From UMGS1781 sp964389545 (GTDB taxonomy: Bacteria; Bacillota; Clostridia; TANB77; CAG-508): a stretch of DNA of 8,443 nt. Of this stretch, positions 1-6,729 are shown one piece after another. Numbering within the stretch: position 1 is the first letter of the stretch; every line of letters starts with the position of its first letter. The stretch covers positions 1 to 8,443 of the forward strand of contig CAYMDN010000046.1 of assembly GCA_964389545.1 (NCBI GenBank). Reading direction: 5' to 3'. Both the position numbers and the translations under genes were made by a program. The notes beneath the pieces were generated by a model, which had not been told where the DNA came from, searched no databases, and saw nothing but the letters and a program-made list of their open reading frames with translations.

Positions 1-1
1 C

Positions 2-1210
2 TTCATCAATTAAATCTATTGCTTTATCTGGCAAGAATCTATCATTTATATATCTGCTAGCTAGACGTGTTGCTGTTTCTATTGCTTCATCTGTTATCTC
101 CACTGCATGATGAGCTTCATATTTATTTCTAACACCTTTTATAATTTGAATTGTATCTTCTATGCTTGGTTCATCTAATATTATAGTTTGAAATCTTCTT
201 TCTAATGCAGTATCTTTTTCTATATATTTTCTATATTCATTTAAAGTTGTTGCTCCAATTATTTGTACTTCTCCTCTTGCTAATAATGGCTTCAAAATAT
301 TTGCTGCATCTATTGCTCCTTCTGCAGCACCAGCCCCAACAATTGTGTGAATTTCATCAATAAAGAGAATAACATCTCCTACTTTGATTACTTCTTTTAA
401 TGCTTTTTTTACTCTTTCTTCAAAGTCTCCTCTATATTTTGCACCAGCTACCATACCAGATATATCTAGTGTCACAACCCTTTTGTTTCTCAAATTTTCC
501 GGTATATTTCCTGATATTATTTTCTCTGCAAGTCCTTCAATTACAGCTGTTTTGCCAACACCTGGTTCTCCTAATAAGCATGGGTTGTTTTTTGTTCTTC
601 TTGAAAGTATTTGTATTATTCTTTCAATTTCATTTTTTCTACCTACAACCGGATCTAGTTTCCCCTCTGAAGCTAATTTTGTTAAATCATTTCCGAATTG
701 ATTTAGCATTGGTGTTGAACTGTAACTTGTTCTATTGCCCTTCCCTGTAGTTTTACTATCTGTATTTCCTGATTCTGTCTCGCTTATAACATTAATTAAT
801 TCATTATATAACTTTTGAGAATTAACATTTAAGTCTAGCATAATTCTGACTGCTACACTATCTCCTTCTCTCATAAGACCTACTAATAAATGTTCTGTTC
901 CGATATATTCTGAGTCTATTTTTCTTGATTCTTTATATGAATTTTCTATAACTCTTTTTGCTCTTGGTGTAAATCCTAAACTTGATGTTACTTTCTTTTC
1001 ACTTGACCCTATTAATTCTTCTATTTTATTAAAAACATTTTCTGGTATGATATTTTGATTTTCTAATACCTTACTTGCTACTCCTTTTCCTTCTTTTGTT
1101 AGACCATATAAAATATGCTCTGTCCCTACATATTTATGTCCTAATTTAACAGCTAATTCGTTAGCGATTTTCATTGCTTCTTCTGCTCTTCCTGTAAATC
1201 TATATGCCAT
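2..1210 (-). CDS. clpC: ATP-dependent Clp protease ATPase subunit ClpC (N-terminal 403 residues, 3' end outside window)
   Basis: This is a Hsp100 AAA+ unfoldase that, by family knowledge, feeds unfolded substrates to the ClpP peptidase in the cytoplasm. The frame is open from the ATG at 1210 to the left edge, so only the N-terminal half is seen. Residues 1-145 form the double Clp_N repeat; the motif GTEH occurs at 29-32 and again at 104-107. The first AAA+ domain follows from about residue 170: GKLDPVVGR at 183-191, Walker A GEPGVGKT at 214-221, pore loop KYRG at 258-261, Walker B ending in D285-E286, and arginines 338-339 in ALERRF as candidate arginine finger. The N-domain and linker resemble ClpC more than ClpB, although the middle domain that would settle this is off-window. 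An AAAGGA/GAGAAG stretch precedes the ATG. The gene upstream is a ROK kinase 83 bases away, not the usual ctsR-mcsA-mcsB. I see no CtsR-like heptad operator. Confidence 0.95.
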   Translation of the reverse strand, partial: MAYRFTGRAEEAMKIANELAVKLGHKYVGTEHILYGLTKEGKGVASKVLENQNIIPENVFNKIEELIGSSEKKVTSSLGFTPRAKRVIENSYKESRKIDSEYIGTEHLLVGLMREGDSVAVRIMLDLNVNSQKLYNELINVISETESGNTDSKTTGKGNRTSYSSTPMLNQFGNDLTKLASEGKLDPVVGRKNEIERIIQILSRRTKNNPCLLGEPGVGKTAVIEGLAEKIISGNIPENLRNKRVVTLDISGMVAGAKYRGDFEERVKKALKEVIKVGDVILFIDEIHTIVGAGAAEGAIDAANILKPLLARGEVQIIGATTLNEYRKYIEKDTALERRFQTIILDEPSIEDTIQIIKGVRNKYEAHHAVEITDEAIETATRLASRYINDRFLPDKAIDLIDE

Positions 1211-1252
1211 ATTTCTTCTCAGTCCTTTCAATATTGTACAAGTTAAATTAAT

Positions 1253-1275
1253 GTAAGTAGCATTTATTTACTTAC
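1253..1275 (-). other. Small inverted repeat in the ROK kinase-clpC gap
   Basis: GTAAGTA and TACTTAC form a perfect 7-bp stem with a 9-base loop in the 83-base gap between the ROK kinase stop and the clpC start. On the minus strand it is followed by an A/T-rich stretch without a clean U-run, so it is a poor intrinsic terminator. It could be a weak attenuator, an operator half-site pair, or chance in A/T-rich DNA. Confidence 0.25.
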
Positions 1276-1293
1276 CTATCATCCTATGTATTT

Positions 1294-2208
1294 CTAATCT
1301 GTTGTTATCGTTGCTCCAATAATACCCGCATCATTTTTTAATTTAGTTGTTACAATTTGAGGAATATTGTTATCATTAAAAATTTCATTTCTTTGTTTAA
1401 TTCTATCATTTAATTTATCTAACAAAATATCCGAAAAATAAACAAAACTTCCACCTATTGCAATTTTTTGTGGTTCAAATATATTACTCAAATTTGCTAG
1501 TCCTGTAGCCAAATCATCAATATATTCATTTATTATGTCTTGCATTTTTTCTTCATTCAAATGTTCATCTATATATTTTCTGATTTCTTCTCCTGTTAAA
1601 TCTTTAAATCCATATGCCTTAAGCACTTTATTCTTAAAAGCCTGCATCGATGCATATTTTTCAAAGCATCCTTTTCTTCCACAATTACATTGGATTCCGT
1701 TTTTTTGTATAACTATATGACCTATTTCAAAACCTTCATATTTTTTTGGTTTTAGTAATTTTCCTTCAAGAAAGACTGCTCCACCTATCCCTGTTCCTAA
1801 TGTTACAAATATAGCATCATCACAGTTTTTTAAGCATCCTCTTGATTTTTCTGCTATAGCAGCACATTTAGCATCATTTCTTAAATAAATTGGAACATTA
1901 TAATATTTATTAATTTCTGTTACAATATTAAAATTTTTAATGTGCAAATTTTCTGCTTTTATTATATCTGTGTCTGACACAATTCCTGGAACAGCAATTC
2001 CTATCAATTCTATCTTATTTACTGGTACATTCTTTTCTTCCAATATTTGTGTGATAAGTTCAATAATATTCTCTATTAATACATTATTGAAGTCTTCGCT
2101 TTTGTTGGCATTGTTTAAATCTCTCTCTTTTTTCACCACAAAAGTTCCTCGGTCATTTAAAAGCCCTATTCCTATATGGCTTCCTCCGATATCTACTCCG
2201 ATTCTCAT
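1294..2208 (-). CDS. ROK-family sugar kinase (glucokinase-like)
   Basis: A 304-residue cytoplasmic kinase of the ROK family, which phosphorylates hexoses such as glucose, fructose or N-acetyl sugars with ATP. The N-terminal phosphate-binding motif is at residues 4-10 (GVDIGGS), the sugar-contact pair N111-D112 lies in RNDAKCAA, the second glycine-rich motif GTGIGG is at 138-143, and the ExGH motif with the sugar-binding residues is E161-H164. The family zinc site follows as C174, C176 and C181 in CNCGRKGCFE. There is no N-terminal helix-turn-helix, so this is a kinase and not a ROK repressor. Length is normal for glucokinases of this type. I chose the ATG at 2208 over one at 2253 because AAAGGTGG lies 10 bases before it and the protein then begins directly at the first beta strand. 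It lies 63 bases downstream of the solute-binding protein gene and 83 bases upstream of clpC. Substrate specificity cannot be read from sequence alone. Confidence 0.93.
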   Translation of the reverse strand: MRIGVDIGGSHIGIGLLNDRGTFVVKKERDLNNANKSEDFNNVLIENIIELITQILEEKNVPVNKIELIGIAVPGIVSDTDIIKAENLHIKNFNIVTEINKYYNVPIYLRNDAKCAAIAEKSRGCLKNCDDAIFVTLGTGIGGAVFLEGKLLKPKKYEGFEIGHIVIQKNGIQCNCGRKGCFEKYASMQAFKNKVLKAYGFKDLTGEEIRKYIDEHLNEEKMQDIINEYIDDLATGLANLSNIFEPQKIAIGGSFVYFSDILLDKLNDRIKQRNEIFNDNNIPQIVTTKLKNDAGIIGATITTD

Positions 2209-2218
2209 TCTTTTTATT

Positions 2219-2226
2219 CCACCTTT
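2219..2226 (-). promoter_or_regulatory. Ribosome binding site deciding the ROK kinase start
   Basis: AAAGGTGG on the minus strand ends 10 bases before the ATG at 2208. An in-frame ATG 45 bases upstream (2253) has only a weak purine stretch almost touching it and would add a 15-residue tail absent from the family fold. Confidence 0.75.
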
Positions 2227-2271
2227 CTTTATTACTTCTATTATCCGATACATCCTTATTCCATTTATATT

Positions 2272-3657
2272 TTATTCTACTTTATACCAACTGTCAACAT
2301 TGTAAAAAACATTATACCAATTACCACTGAAATCTCCTTTAACATCTGAATTGCTTAAAATCATATATGAATTAAAATATAATCCCATAAACGGCATTTC
2401 TTTTTCATATAAATTTATAATTTTTGCATATTCGCTTTTTAGCACTTCTTTGTTTTCAATGCTATACGTTTTATTTATCTTGCTCTTTATTTCCTCATCT
2501 TGGAAATAGTAATCTATCTCAGGAGTAATGCCCACTCGCCTCATATTTAATAATAAATCAAAGCTATTGTTAGATAAAGCATTATCAAAGTTATTATAAT
2601 ATCCAATAGTGGCTTTAATTCCATTTTCTTCTAACTTAGTTTTTACTAATTCTGCAAGCTTTTTCATTTCTTCATTTTCATTTGTTCCTATTGTTAATGA
2701 TTTTGGTAAATTGTTGAGATTGACATCTTTATTTGCTTGATTATTATTTAAATAGCTACCATATCCCAATGGAAAATCTGCAACAATATATTTGTTATTA
2801 TATAGGTCATATATAATTTGTTCCCTATTTATAATTATTTTAATCTTTCTTTTGGTATTTTTTTCTAATTTTTCGCTAAACGCAATATAGTAAAAGTTTC
2901 TTCCTGTTATAATTTGTTCTGCAACGCCTAAATTGCCTATATATTTAGAATAATCAACATTTTTAGTTAATATTACATCTATCTCTTCTCTTGAAAACTT
3001 ATTATATAATTCTGGTATACTATCTAAACAATATATAGTTATTTTTCTTTCATTATTTTTTAAAATTATGTGTGTGTTGTCAATTTCATCTATTAAATAT
3101 TCTCCTGTACCAATATTTTCCGTATCAGGTCTAATAATTGGAAAGCACAATAGATATTCAAAAAAAGGAGTTTCCTCCTCTAATTGTATTTTTATCATCT
3201 TATCATCAATTACATCTATATTATATATTTTTTGAACATTATCTCTATAAATTGAATCTGTTGACTTTATTGTATCTATTGTGTATTTAACATCATATGC
3301 CGTAACTTCACGTCCATCCTGCCATGTTATATCATCTATTTTAATAAGATATTCATTGTTATTCATCCTTGACCATTCTTTTGCAATACTTGGTATTACA
3401 TCAAAGTCTTCTGTTATTTCTATTAGCGATTTATATATTAATTTATTAATATATTGCACCTCTAAACTTTTTGTTTCTATTGGATTTAAAGTATCAAATT
3501 CAGTTATTCCAATTATTATATCTTTATTTATATTCGCCTTTTTTACATTTTCTCCTTCTACATTTACTTTAGAATTATTTTCTACACATATTATATATAT
3601 TGCTAAAAATACGAGTATTGCAATAATTAATATAAATATGTTTTTAAAATATCTCGT
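2272..3657 (-). CDS. Membrane-anchored family-5 solute-binding protein (OppA/DppA-like) with an apparent ACG start
   Basis: The protein resembles SBP_bac_5 peptide/nickel-binding proteins of ABC importers, which capture ligands outside the membrane. Read from an ACG at 3657 it is 461 residues: a short basic start (RYFKN), a hydrophobic segment at about 7-25, a polar linker to about 45, then the binding fold beginning IIIGITEFDTLNPIE at 47-61. Typical family features follow, including the SIAKEW stretch and WQDGREVTAYDVKYTID. C24 is preceded by Tyr-Ile-Ile, which does not make a convincing lipobox, so the anchor is probably an uncleaved helix. No ATG, GTG or TTG exists in frame between the upstream stop (3676-3678) and a GTG at 3457-3459. 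Starting at that GTG would remove the anchor and first beta strand. AAAGGGGA lies exactly 6 bases before the ACG, so ACG marks the real or ancestral start. No permease or ATPase genes are nearby. At 461 residues it is somewhat shorter than most OppA proteins. Ligand unknown. Confidence 0.8.
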   Translation of the reverse strand, partial: TRYFKNIFILIIAILVFLAIYIICVENNSKVNVEGENVKKANINKDIIIGITEFDTLNPIETKSLEVQYINKLIYKSLIEITEDFDVIPSIAKEWSRMNNNEYLIKIDDITWQDGREVTAYDVKYTIDTIKSTDSIYRDNVQKIYNIDVIDDKMIKIQLEEETPFFEYLLCFPIIRPDTENIGTGEYLIDEIDNTHIILKNNERKITIYCLDSIPELYNKFSREEIDVILTKNVDYSKYIGNLGVAEQIITGRNFYYIAFSEKLEKNTKRKIKIIINREQIIYDLYNNKYIVADFPLGYGSYLNNNQANKDVNLNNLPKSLTIGTNENEEMKKLAELVKTKLEENGIKATIGYYNNFDNALSNNSFDLLLNMRRVGITPEIDYYFQDEEIKSKINKTYSIENKEVLKSEYAKIINLYEKEMPFMGLYFNSYMILSNSDVKGDFSGNWYNVFYNVDSWYKVE

Positions 3658-3663
3658 ATTGAT

Positions 3664-3671
3664 TCCCCTTT
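3664..3671 (-). promoter_or_regulatory. Ribosome binding site pointing to the ACG start of the solute-binding protein
   Basis: AAAGGGGA on the minus strand is followed by six bases and then ACG (3657-3655). Spacing and strength are ideal for Clostridia, while the conventional GTG at 3459 lies about 200 bases downstream of this site. The site therefore supports initiation at, or loss of an ATG from, the ACG position. Confidence 0.65.
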
Positions 3672-3682
3672 CATATTAATTA

Positions 3683-3705
3683 TGGGTAGGAATATCTCCT
3701 ACCCA
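3683..3705 (-). terminator. Hairpin after spoVS (weak intrinsic terminator or attenuator)
   Basis: TGGGTAGGA and TCCTACCCA form a perfect 9-bp stem with a 5-base loop, starting six bases after the spoVS stop. On the minus strand it is followed by ATAATTAATAT rather than a clean U-run, so termination may be partial. It ends 11 bases before the AAAGGGGA site of the next gene, so it could set how much spoVS transcript continues into the solute-binding protein gene or protect the spoVS 3' end. Confidence 0.65.
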
Positions 3706-3711
3706 ATAAAT

Positions 3712-3975
3712 CTATTTACGAGATTCTATTATAAGCTTCATTCCCGTTCTGTTTTCTCCTTCTACCTCAACTTCAGCAAATGCTGGTATACATACTAAAT
3801 CAACACCTGCTGGTGCAACAAATCCCCTCGCTATTGCTACTGCTTTTACCGCTTGATTAAGCGCTCCTGCGCCAATTGCTTGCATTTCTGCCTTATTACT
3901 TTCTTTTACTAGCCCTGCAATTGCTCCTGCTACTGAATTTGGATTTGATTTTGATGAAATTTTTAAAACTTCCAT
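3712..3975 (-). CDS. spoVS: Stage V sporulation protein S
   Basis: An 87-residue protein of the SpoVS family, an Alba-like fold nucleic-acid-binding group; in Bacillus subtilis its loss changes sporulation and septation timing. The sequence is almost collinear with the B. subtilis protein as I recall it: MEVLKISSKSNPNSVAGAIA at the N terminus, the hallmark AIGAGALNQAVKAVAIARGF at about 33-52, then APAGVDLVCIPAF at 54-66, and a basic C terminus. No part is missing. The start is clear: AGGAGG lies 6 bases before the ATG. It follows ymdB on the same strand with a 137-base gap that carries its own promoter. The ymdB-spoVS order is conserved with Bacillus. The gene supports an endospore-forming host, although spoVS also occurs in some non-spore-forming lineages. 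Confidence 0.97.
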   Translation of the reverse strand: MEVLKISSKSNPNSVAGAIAGLVKESNKAEMQAIGAGALNQAVKAVAIARGFVAPAGVDLVCIPAFAEVEVEGENRTGMKLIIESRK

Positions 3976-4034
3976 TTCTTTCCTCCTATAATTTTTTTCG
4001 TAACTTTATTATCTACTTCATTTGTTACTGTATA

Positions 4035-4063
4035 TTTATATTATAGAATTATTTCTTTGTCTA
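4035..4063 (-). promoter_or_regulatory. Sigma-A-like promoter for spoVS
   Basis: On the minus strand TAGACA (4063-4058, five of six consensus bases) and TATAAA (4040-4035, five of six) are separated by exactly 17 bases. The start of transcription would be near 4028, giving a leader of about 50 bases before the spoVS ATG. B. subtilis spoVS is described as sigma-H dependent; I do not see a good sigma-H match here, so the housekeeping reading is preferred. An overlapping TATAAT begins five bases upstream (4045) but has no -35 at proper spacing. Confidence 0.6.
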
Positions 4064-4070
4064 TAATTTT

Positions 4071-4089
4071 CTGGAAATTACTGGAAATT
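4071..4089 (-). repeat. Helically phased 9-bp direct repeat upstream of the spoVS promoter
   Basis: CTGGAAATT occurs twice on the + strand (4071-4079 and 4081-4089) with a 10-base period; on the minus strand this is AATTTCCAG repeated. It lies 7 bases upstream of the spoVS -35 element, a position typical of activator sites. Which protein, if any, binds is unknown, and a short tandem duplication in A/T-rich DNA is the alternative. Confidence 0.5.
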
Positions 4090-4112
4090 TTCATCGCAAA
4101 GTCTGTCATTTT

Positions 4113-4886
4113 CTACAATTTTACTCTTTCTATCTTCACACTTCGACATGTATCGTCATTTACTTCTAAAATAATACCCTCAAGCTTTGCATTTTTATCA
4201 CTACTCATTCTGTATCTTTCTGGTAAAGTTGTTACAAATCTTTTTAATGATGCTTCAACTTCCATTCCTATTACAGATTTTACTGGTCCTGTCATTCCTA
4301 TATCTGTTATATATGCCGTTCCATTTTCTAATATTGTTTCATCAGCTGTTTGCACATGAGTATGTGTACCATACACACACGTTACTTTTCCATCTAAGTA
4401 ATACCCCATAGCTATTTTTTCGGCTGTTGCTTCAGCATGAAAATCTAAAATTATCATATCTGTTTTATCTTTTATATTTTCTACTATTTTATTCACTTCT
4501 AAAAATGGGTTTTCAGATAAAACCGACATATCCACTCTACCTATTAAGTTTATAACTCCTATATTTTTTCCATTGCATTGATATATTGAATATCCTTTAC
4601 CTGGTATGCCTTTTGCATAATTTGCAGGTCTGATAATTTGTGGTTCGTCTATGAAAGAAAATATTTCTCTTTTACCCCATGTATGATTTCCCATTGTCAT
4701 TACATCTATTTTAGATTTTTTTAAATCTTCAAAAATCTTTGTGGTTATCCCCATACCGTCCGCTGAATTCTCTGCATTTGCAATTACAAAATCAATATTG
4801 TTATTTTGTTTGAAATCAGGAACTACATCTTTAACCTTTTTAACTCCTGTACTTCCTACTATATCACCAATTATTAATATTTTCAT
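4113..4886 (-). CDS. ymdB: YmdB-family metallophosphoesterase (2',3'-cyclic nucleotide 2'-phosphodiesterase)
   Basis: A 257-residue cytoplasmic, dinuclear-metal phosphodiesterase. In B. subtilis the family member hydrolyses cyclic nucleotides and affects biofilm, motility and global gene expression. All expected metal and active-site residues are present at the positions I recall from B. subtilis: D8 in GDIVG, E39 and N40 in ANAEN, N67 and H68 in GNHTW, H150 in FHAE, and H175 and H177 in GTHTHVQTAD. Length is close to the 264 residues of the Bacillus protein. It is probably made from the tsaD promoter, since only 17 bases separate it from the upstream phosphoesterase gene. The AAAGGAGA site is 4 bases from the ATG. 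I see no terminator after it, so transcripts may run on into spoVS. Confidence 0.95.
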   Translation of the reverse strand: MKILIIGDIVGSTGVKKVKDVVPDFKQNNNIDFVIANAENSADGMGITTKIFEDLKKSKIDVMTMGNHTWGKREIFSFIDEPQIIRPANYAKGIPGKGYSIYQCNGKNIGVINLIGRVDMSVLSENPFLEVNKIVENIKDKTDMIILDFHAEATAEKIAMGYYLDGKVTCVYGTHTHVQTADETILENGTAYITDIGMTGPVKSVIGMEVEASLKRFVTTLPERYRMSSDKNAKLEGIILEVNDDTCRSVKIERVKL

Positions 4887-4903
4887 AAGTTCTCCTTTTT
4901 TTC

Positions 4904-5599
4904 TTAATTTAATTTGACTAAGTCAAAATCTAAATAATCTGAGCTAACAAGCTGTATCTTTATATTATCTATTATTCCCTGTTTTGCTTCTTTTTGTGAT
5001 TCTCCATGAATATGTCCATATATGCATTGCTTAACATTGTACTGTTTCATTGTTCTAAAAAAATCTAAATTTGCTTGTTCATATTCATTAAAAGGTGGAT
5101 AATGCATGCATACAATTATTTCTCTATTATTACCATACTTATTTACACCATCTTGCAAAGAAAGGTTTAATCTAATATTTTCCCTTTTTATTATCTTTTC
5201 TGCTTGTTCTTCCTGATCTGACCAACCTCTTGTTCCAACTATAATTTTATCTTCAAATAGATAACTATTGTTATGTAAAAAATCAACATTTGATATATTA
5301 TTCTCTTCTAAAAAACTTCTTATTTTAGTTAATGTAGTCCACCAATAATCATGATTTCCTTTTAACAGTAGTTTTTTACCTGGCAATTCATTGATAAACT
5401 TAAAATCTTCAAGTGATTCTTCTAGATACATCGCCCAAGAAAAGTCTCCTGGCAAAAGTACTAAATCTTCCTCTTTAACTTTACTTATCCAATTTTTTTT
5501 AATCTTTTCTTCGTGATTTGCCCAATTATCTCCAAAAATATCCATTGGTTTGCCTATTCCCAAAGATAAGTGTAAATCCGAAATAGCATATATTGCCAT
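4904..5599 (-). CDS. Calcineurin-like metallophosphoesterase (COG1768-type)
   Basis: A 231-residue cytoplasmic phosphohydrolase with the complete calcineurin-like motif set: D8 and H10 (SDLHLS), G51-D52 followed by W55, G81-N82-H83-D84 (GNHDYWW), H166 (MHYPPF), and H196 and H198 (YGHIHGES). The WW after GNHDY and the GDFSWAM stretch fit the COG1768 predicted phosphohydrolase group, whose natural substrate I do not know. It differs from YmdB in fold details and motif spacing, so the two adjacent enzymes are not recent duplicates. Its ATG overlaps the tsaD stop by one base (TAATG), and its AGGAGG site is encoded in the last codons of tsaD, so translation is probably coupled. ymdB follows after 17 bases. 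Confidence 0.9.
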   Translation of the reverse strand: MAIYAISDLHLSLGIGKPMDIFGDNWANHEEKIKKNWISKVKEEDLVLLPGDFSWAMYLEESLEDFKFINELPGKKLLLKGNHDYWWTTLTKIRSFLEENNISNVDFLHNNSYLFEDKIIVGTRGWSDQEEQAEKIIKRENIRLNLSLQDGVNKYGNNREIIVCMHYPPFNEYEQANLDFFRTMKQYNVKQCIYGHIHGESQKEAKQGIIDNIKIQLVSSDYLDFDLVKLN

Positions 5600-6597
5600 T
5601 ATTTTCCTCCTATTTTCAAATTAGGCACTGCATTTAAATTTAGATTTGAAATATTTCCTTTCATGAAGTTATAATATCCTGCTGAAGCAATCATTGCAGC
5701 ATTGTCTGTGCATAATTTTATATCTGGATAATATACTTTTATATTTTCTTCATCTGCTAATTTTGCAAATTCTTTTCTAATGTATGAATTAGCTGCAACT
5801 CCTCCTGCTAATACTACATTTTTCATGTTTGTTTCTTCTAATGATTTTTTAACATTTTCTATTAACATTTCTGTTGTTACCTTTTCAAAGCTTGCACATA
5901 AGTCTGCCTTATTTATATTAGGATCTTTATGATTTAAATTTATAACAGCTGTTTTTATGCCACTAAAACTAAAATTTAGCCCTTCAATATTTGCTTTAGG
6001 TAATGTTATAGTTGGTGTTCCTTCATAGGCTAATTTATCAATTTTCGGACCACCTGGATACCCTAAACCAACAACTCTTGCAACTTTATCATATGCTTCA
6101 CCAATAGCATCATCTTTAGTTCTTCCGATAATTTCAAAATCTGTATAATCTTTTACCTTAACAAGATGAGTATGTCCTCCTGAAATTATCAAACATAAAA
6201 ATGGTGGTTTTAACTCTTCATATGTTAAGTAATTTGCAGCTATATGCCCTTCTATATGATTAACACCTACTAATGGTTTTTGTGTTGCATAACTTATACC
6301 CTTTGCATATGAAACACCTACTAGTAAAGCTCCTACAAGTCCTGGCCCATATGTTGTACATATAGCATCAATATCATTGTATGTAACATCTGCTTCTTTA
6401 AGTGCTTCTTTTACAACTTGATTAATAACTTCAACATGGCATCTTGAAGCTATTTCTGGAACAACTCCGCCATATAAAGTATGTACATCTATTTGCGAAT
6501 TTATTATATTAGATAAAACTTTTCTTCCATTTACTACTATTGAAGCTGATGTTTCATCACAACTTGTTTCTATTCCTAAAGTAATTATATTTTTCAT
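5599..6597 (-). CDS. tsaD: tRNA N6-threonylcarbamoyladenosine transferase TsaD
   Basis: TsaD moves the threonylcarbamoyl group from threonylcarbamoyl-AMP to adenosine 37 of tRNAs reading ANN codons, working with TsaB and TsaE in bacteria. The 332-residue length is typical. The N-terminal ASKHA motif GIETSCDETS is at 8-17, metal ligands H114 and H118 are in NHIEGH, and the third ligand D298 is in CTDNAAM. Other conserved stretches are YGPGLVGALLVG (83-94), SGGHTHLV (139-146), GEAYDKVARVVGLGYPGGP and the SFSGIKTAV loop. AAAGGG sits 8 bases before the ATG. tsaB and tsaE are not next to it in this window; they would normally lie upstream in many Firmicutes, but here a serpin and tRNAs occupy that side. 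It is the first gene of an operon with the phosphoesterase and ymdB and has its own strong promoter. Confidence 0.97.
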   Translation of the reverse strand: MKNIITLGIETSCDETSASIVVNGRKVLSNIINSQIDVHTLYGGVVPEIASRCHVEVINQVVKEALKEADVTYNDIDAICTTYGPGLVGALLVGVSYAKGISYATQKPLVGVNHIEGHIAANYLTYEELKPPFLCLIISGGHTHLVKVKDYTDFEIIGRTKDDAIGEAYDKVARVVGLGYPGGPKIDKLAYEGTPTITLPKANIEGLNFSFSGIKTAVINLNHKDPNINKADLCASFEKVTTEMLIENVKKSLEETNMKNVVLAGGVAANSYIRKEFAKLADEENIKVYYPDIKLCTDNAAMIASAGYYNFMKGNISNLNLNAVPNLKIGGK

Positions 6598-6624
6598 TAT
6601 CTCATCCCTTTTACTAACTTAAAT

Positions 6625-6653
6625 ATTGTATCAGTAAACAGCCTAATTGTCAA
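6625..6653 (-). promoter_or_regulatory. Strong sigma-A promoter for the tsaD operon
   Basis: On the minus strand a perfect TTGACA (6653-6648) is followed after 17 bases by TACAAT (6630-6625), preceded by TG in the extended -10 position (TGATACAAT). Transcription would begin near 6618, giving a leader of about 20 bases before the tsaD ATG, with room for little besides the ribosome binding site. Confidence 0.85.
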
Positions 6654-6684
6654 GGAAATCCGCTATTTTCAAATGTTTTGCCAT

Positions 6685-6727
6685 AAAAATATAAAGCATA
6701 CATTTTTCATGTACACTTTATATTTTT
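6685..6727 (-). terminator. 19-bp hairpin terminator after the serpin
   Basis: AAAAATATAAAGCATACAT (6685-6703) pairs with ATGTACACTTTATATTTTT (6709-6727) around a 5-base loop. All 19 positions pair if two adjacent G-U wobbles are allowed in the minus-strand RNA. The stem begins two bases after the serpin stop, and the U-rich tract is the 3' arm itself. It separates the serpin transcript from the tsaD promoter. The A/U composition makes it weaker than its length suggests. Confidence 0.75.
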
Positions 6728-6729
6728 AA

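Noticed and set aside
384..750. Two overlapping + strand open frames of about 105-116 codons
   Set aside because: They lie opposite clpC, whose AAA+ motifs are unmistakable. Their Phe/Leu/Ser-rich products are what an antisense reading of A/T-rich coding DNA gives.
1211..1293. Possible sigma-A promoter directly upstream of clpC (TACAAT with a poor -35)
   Set aside because: No -35 hexamer with a reasonable match at 16-18 bases, and the implied leader would begin inside the ribosome binding site region.
2209..2253. Upstream ATG at 2253 as start of the ROK kinase
   Set aside because: Weak binding site and a 15-residue extension not expected in the family; the ATG at 2208 has AAAGGTGG at 10 bases.
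1535..2305. + strand open frames opposite the ROK kinase
   Set aside because: No ribosome binding sites or recognisable domains, and the opposite strand carries a complete kinase.
3584..3600. Lipobox around Cys24 of the solute-binding protein
   Set aside because: Residues before the cysteine are Tyr-Ile-Ile; the small residue needed at -1 is missing.
3627..3674. Fifteen-codon frame starting with ATG at 3674 over the start of the solute-binding gene
   Set aside because: It has no ribosome binding site of its own and contains the binding site of the gene behind it. A one-base deletion in the G-run could join it to that gene, but the binding-site spacing favours the ACG position.
4057..4411. 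+ strand open frames opposite ymdB and the ymdB-spoVS gap
   Set aside because: They are low-complexity hydrophobic readings opposite a gene with a full active site, without their own binding sites.
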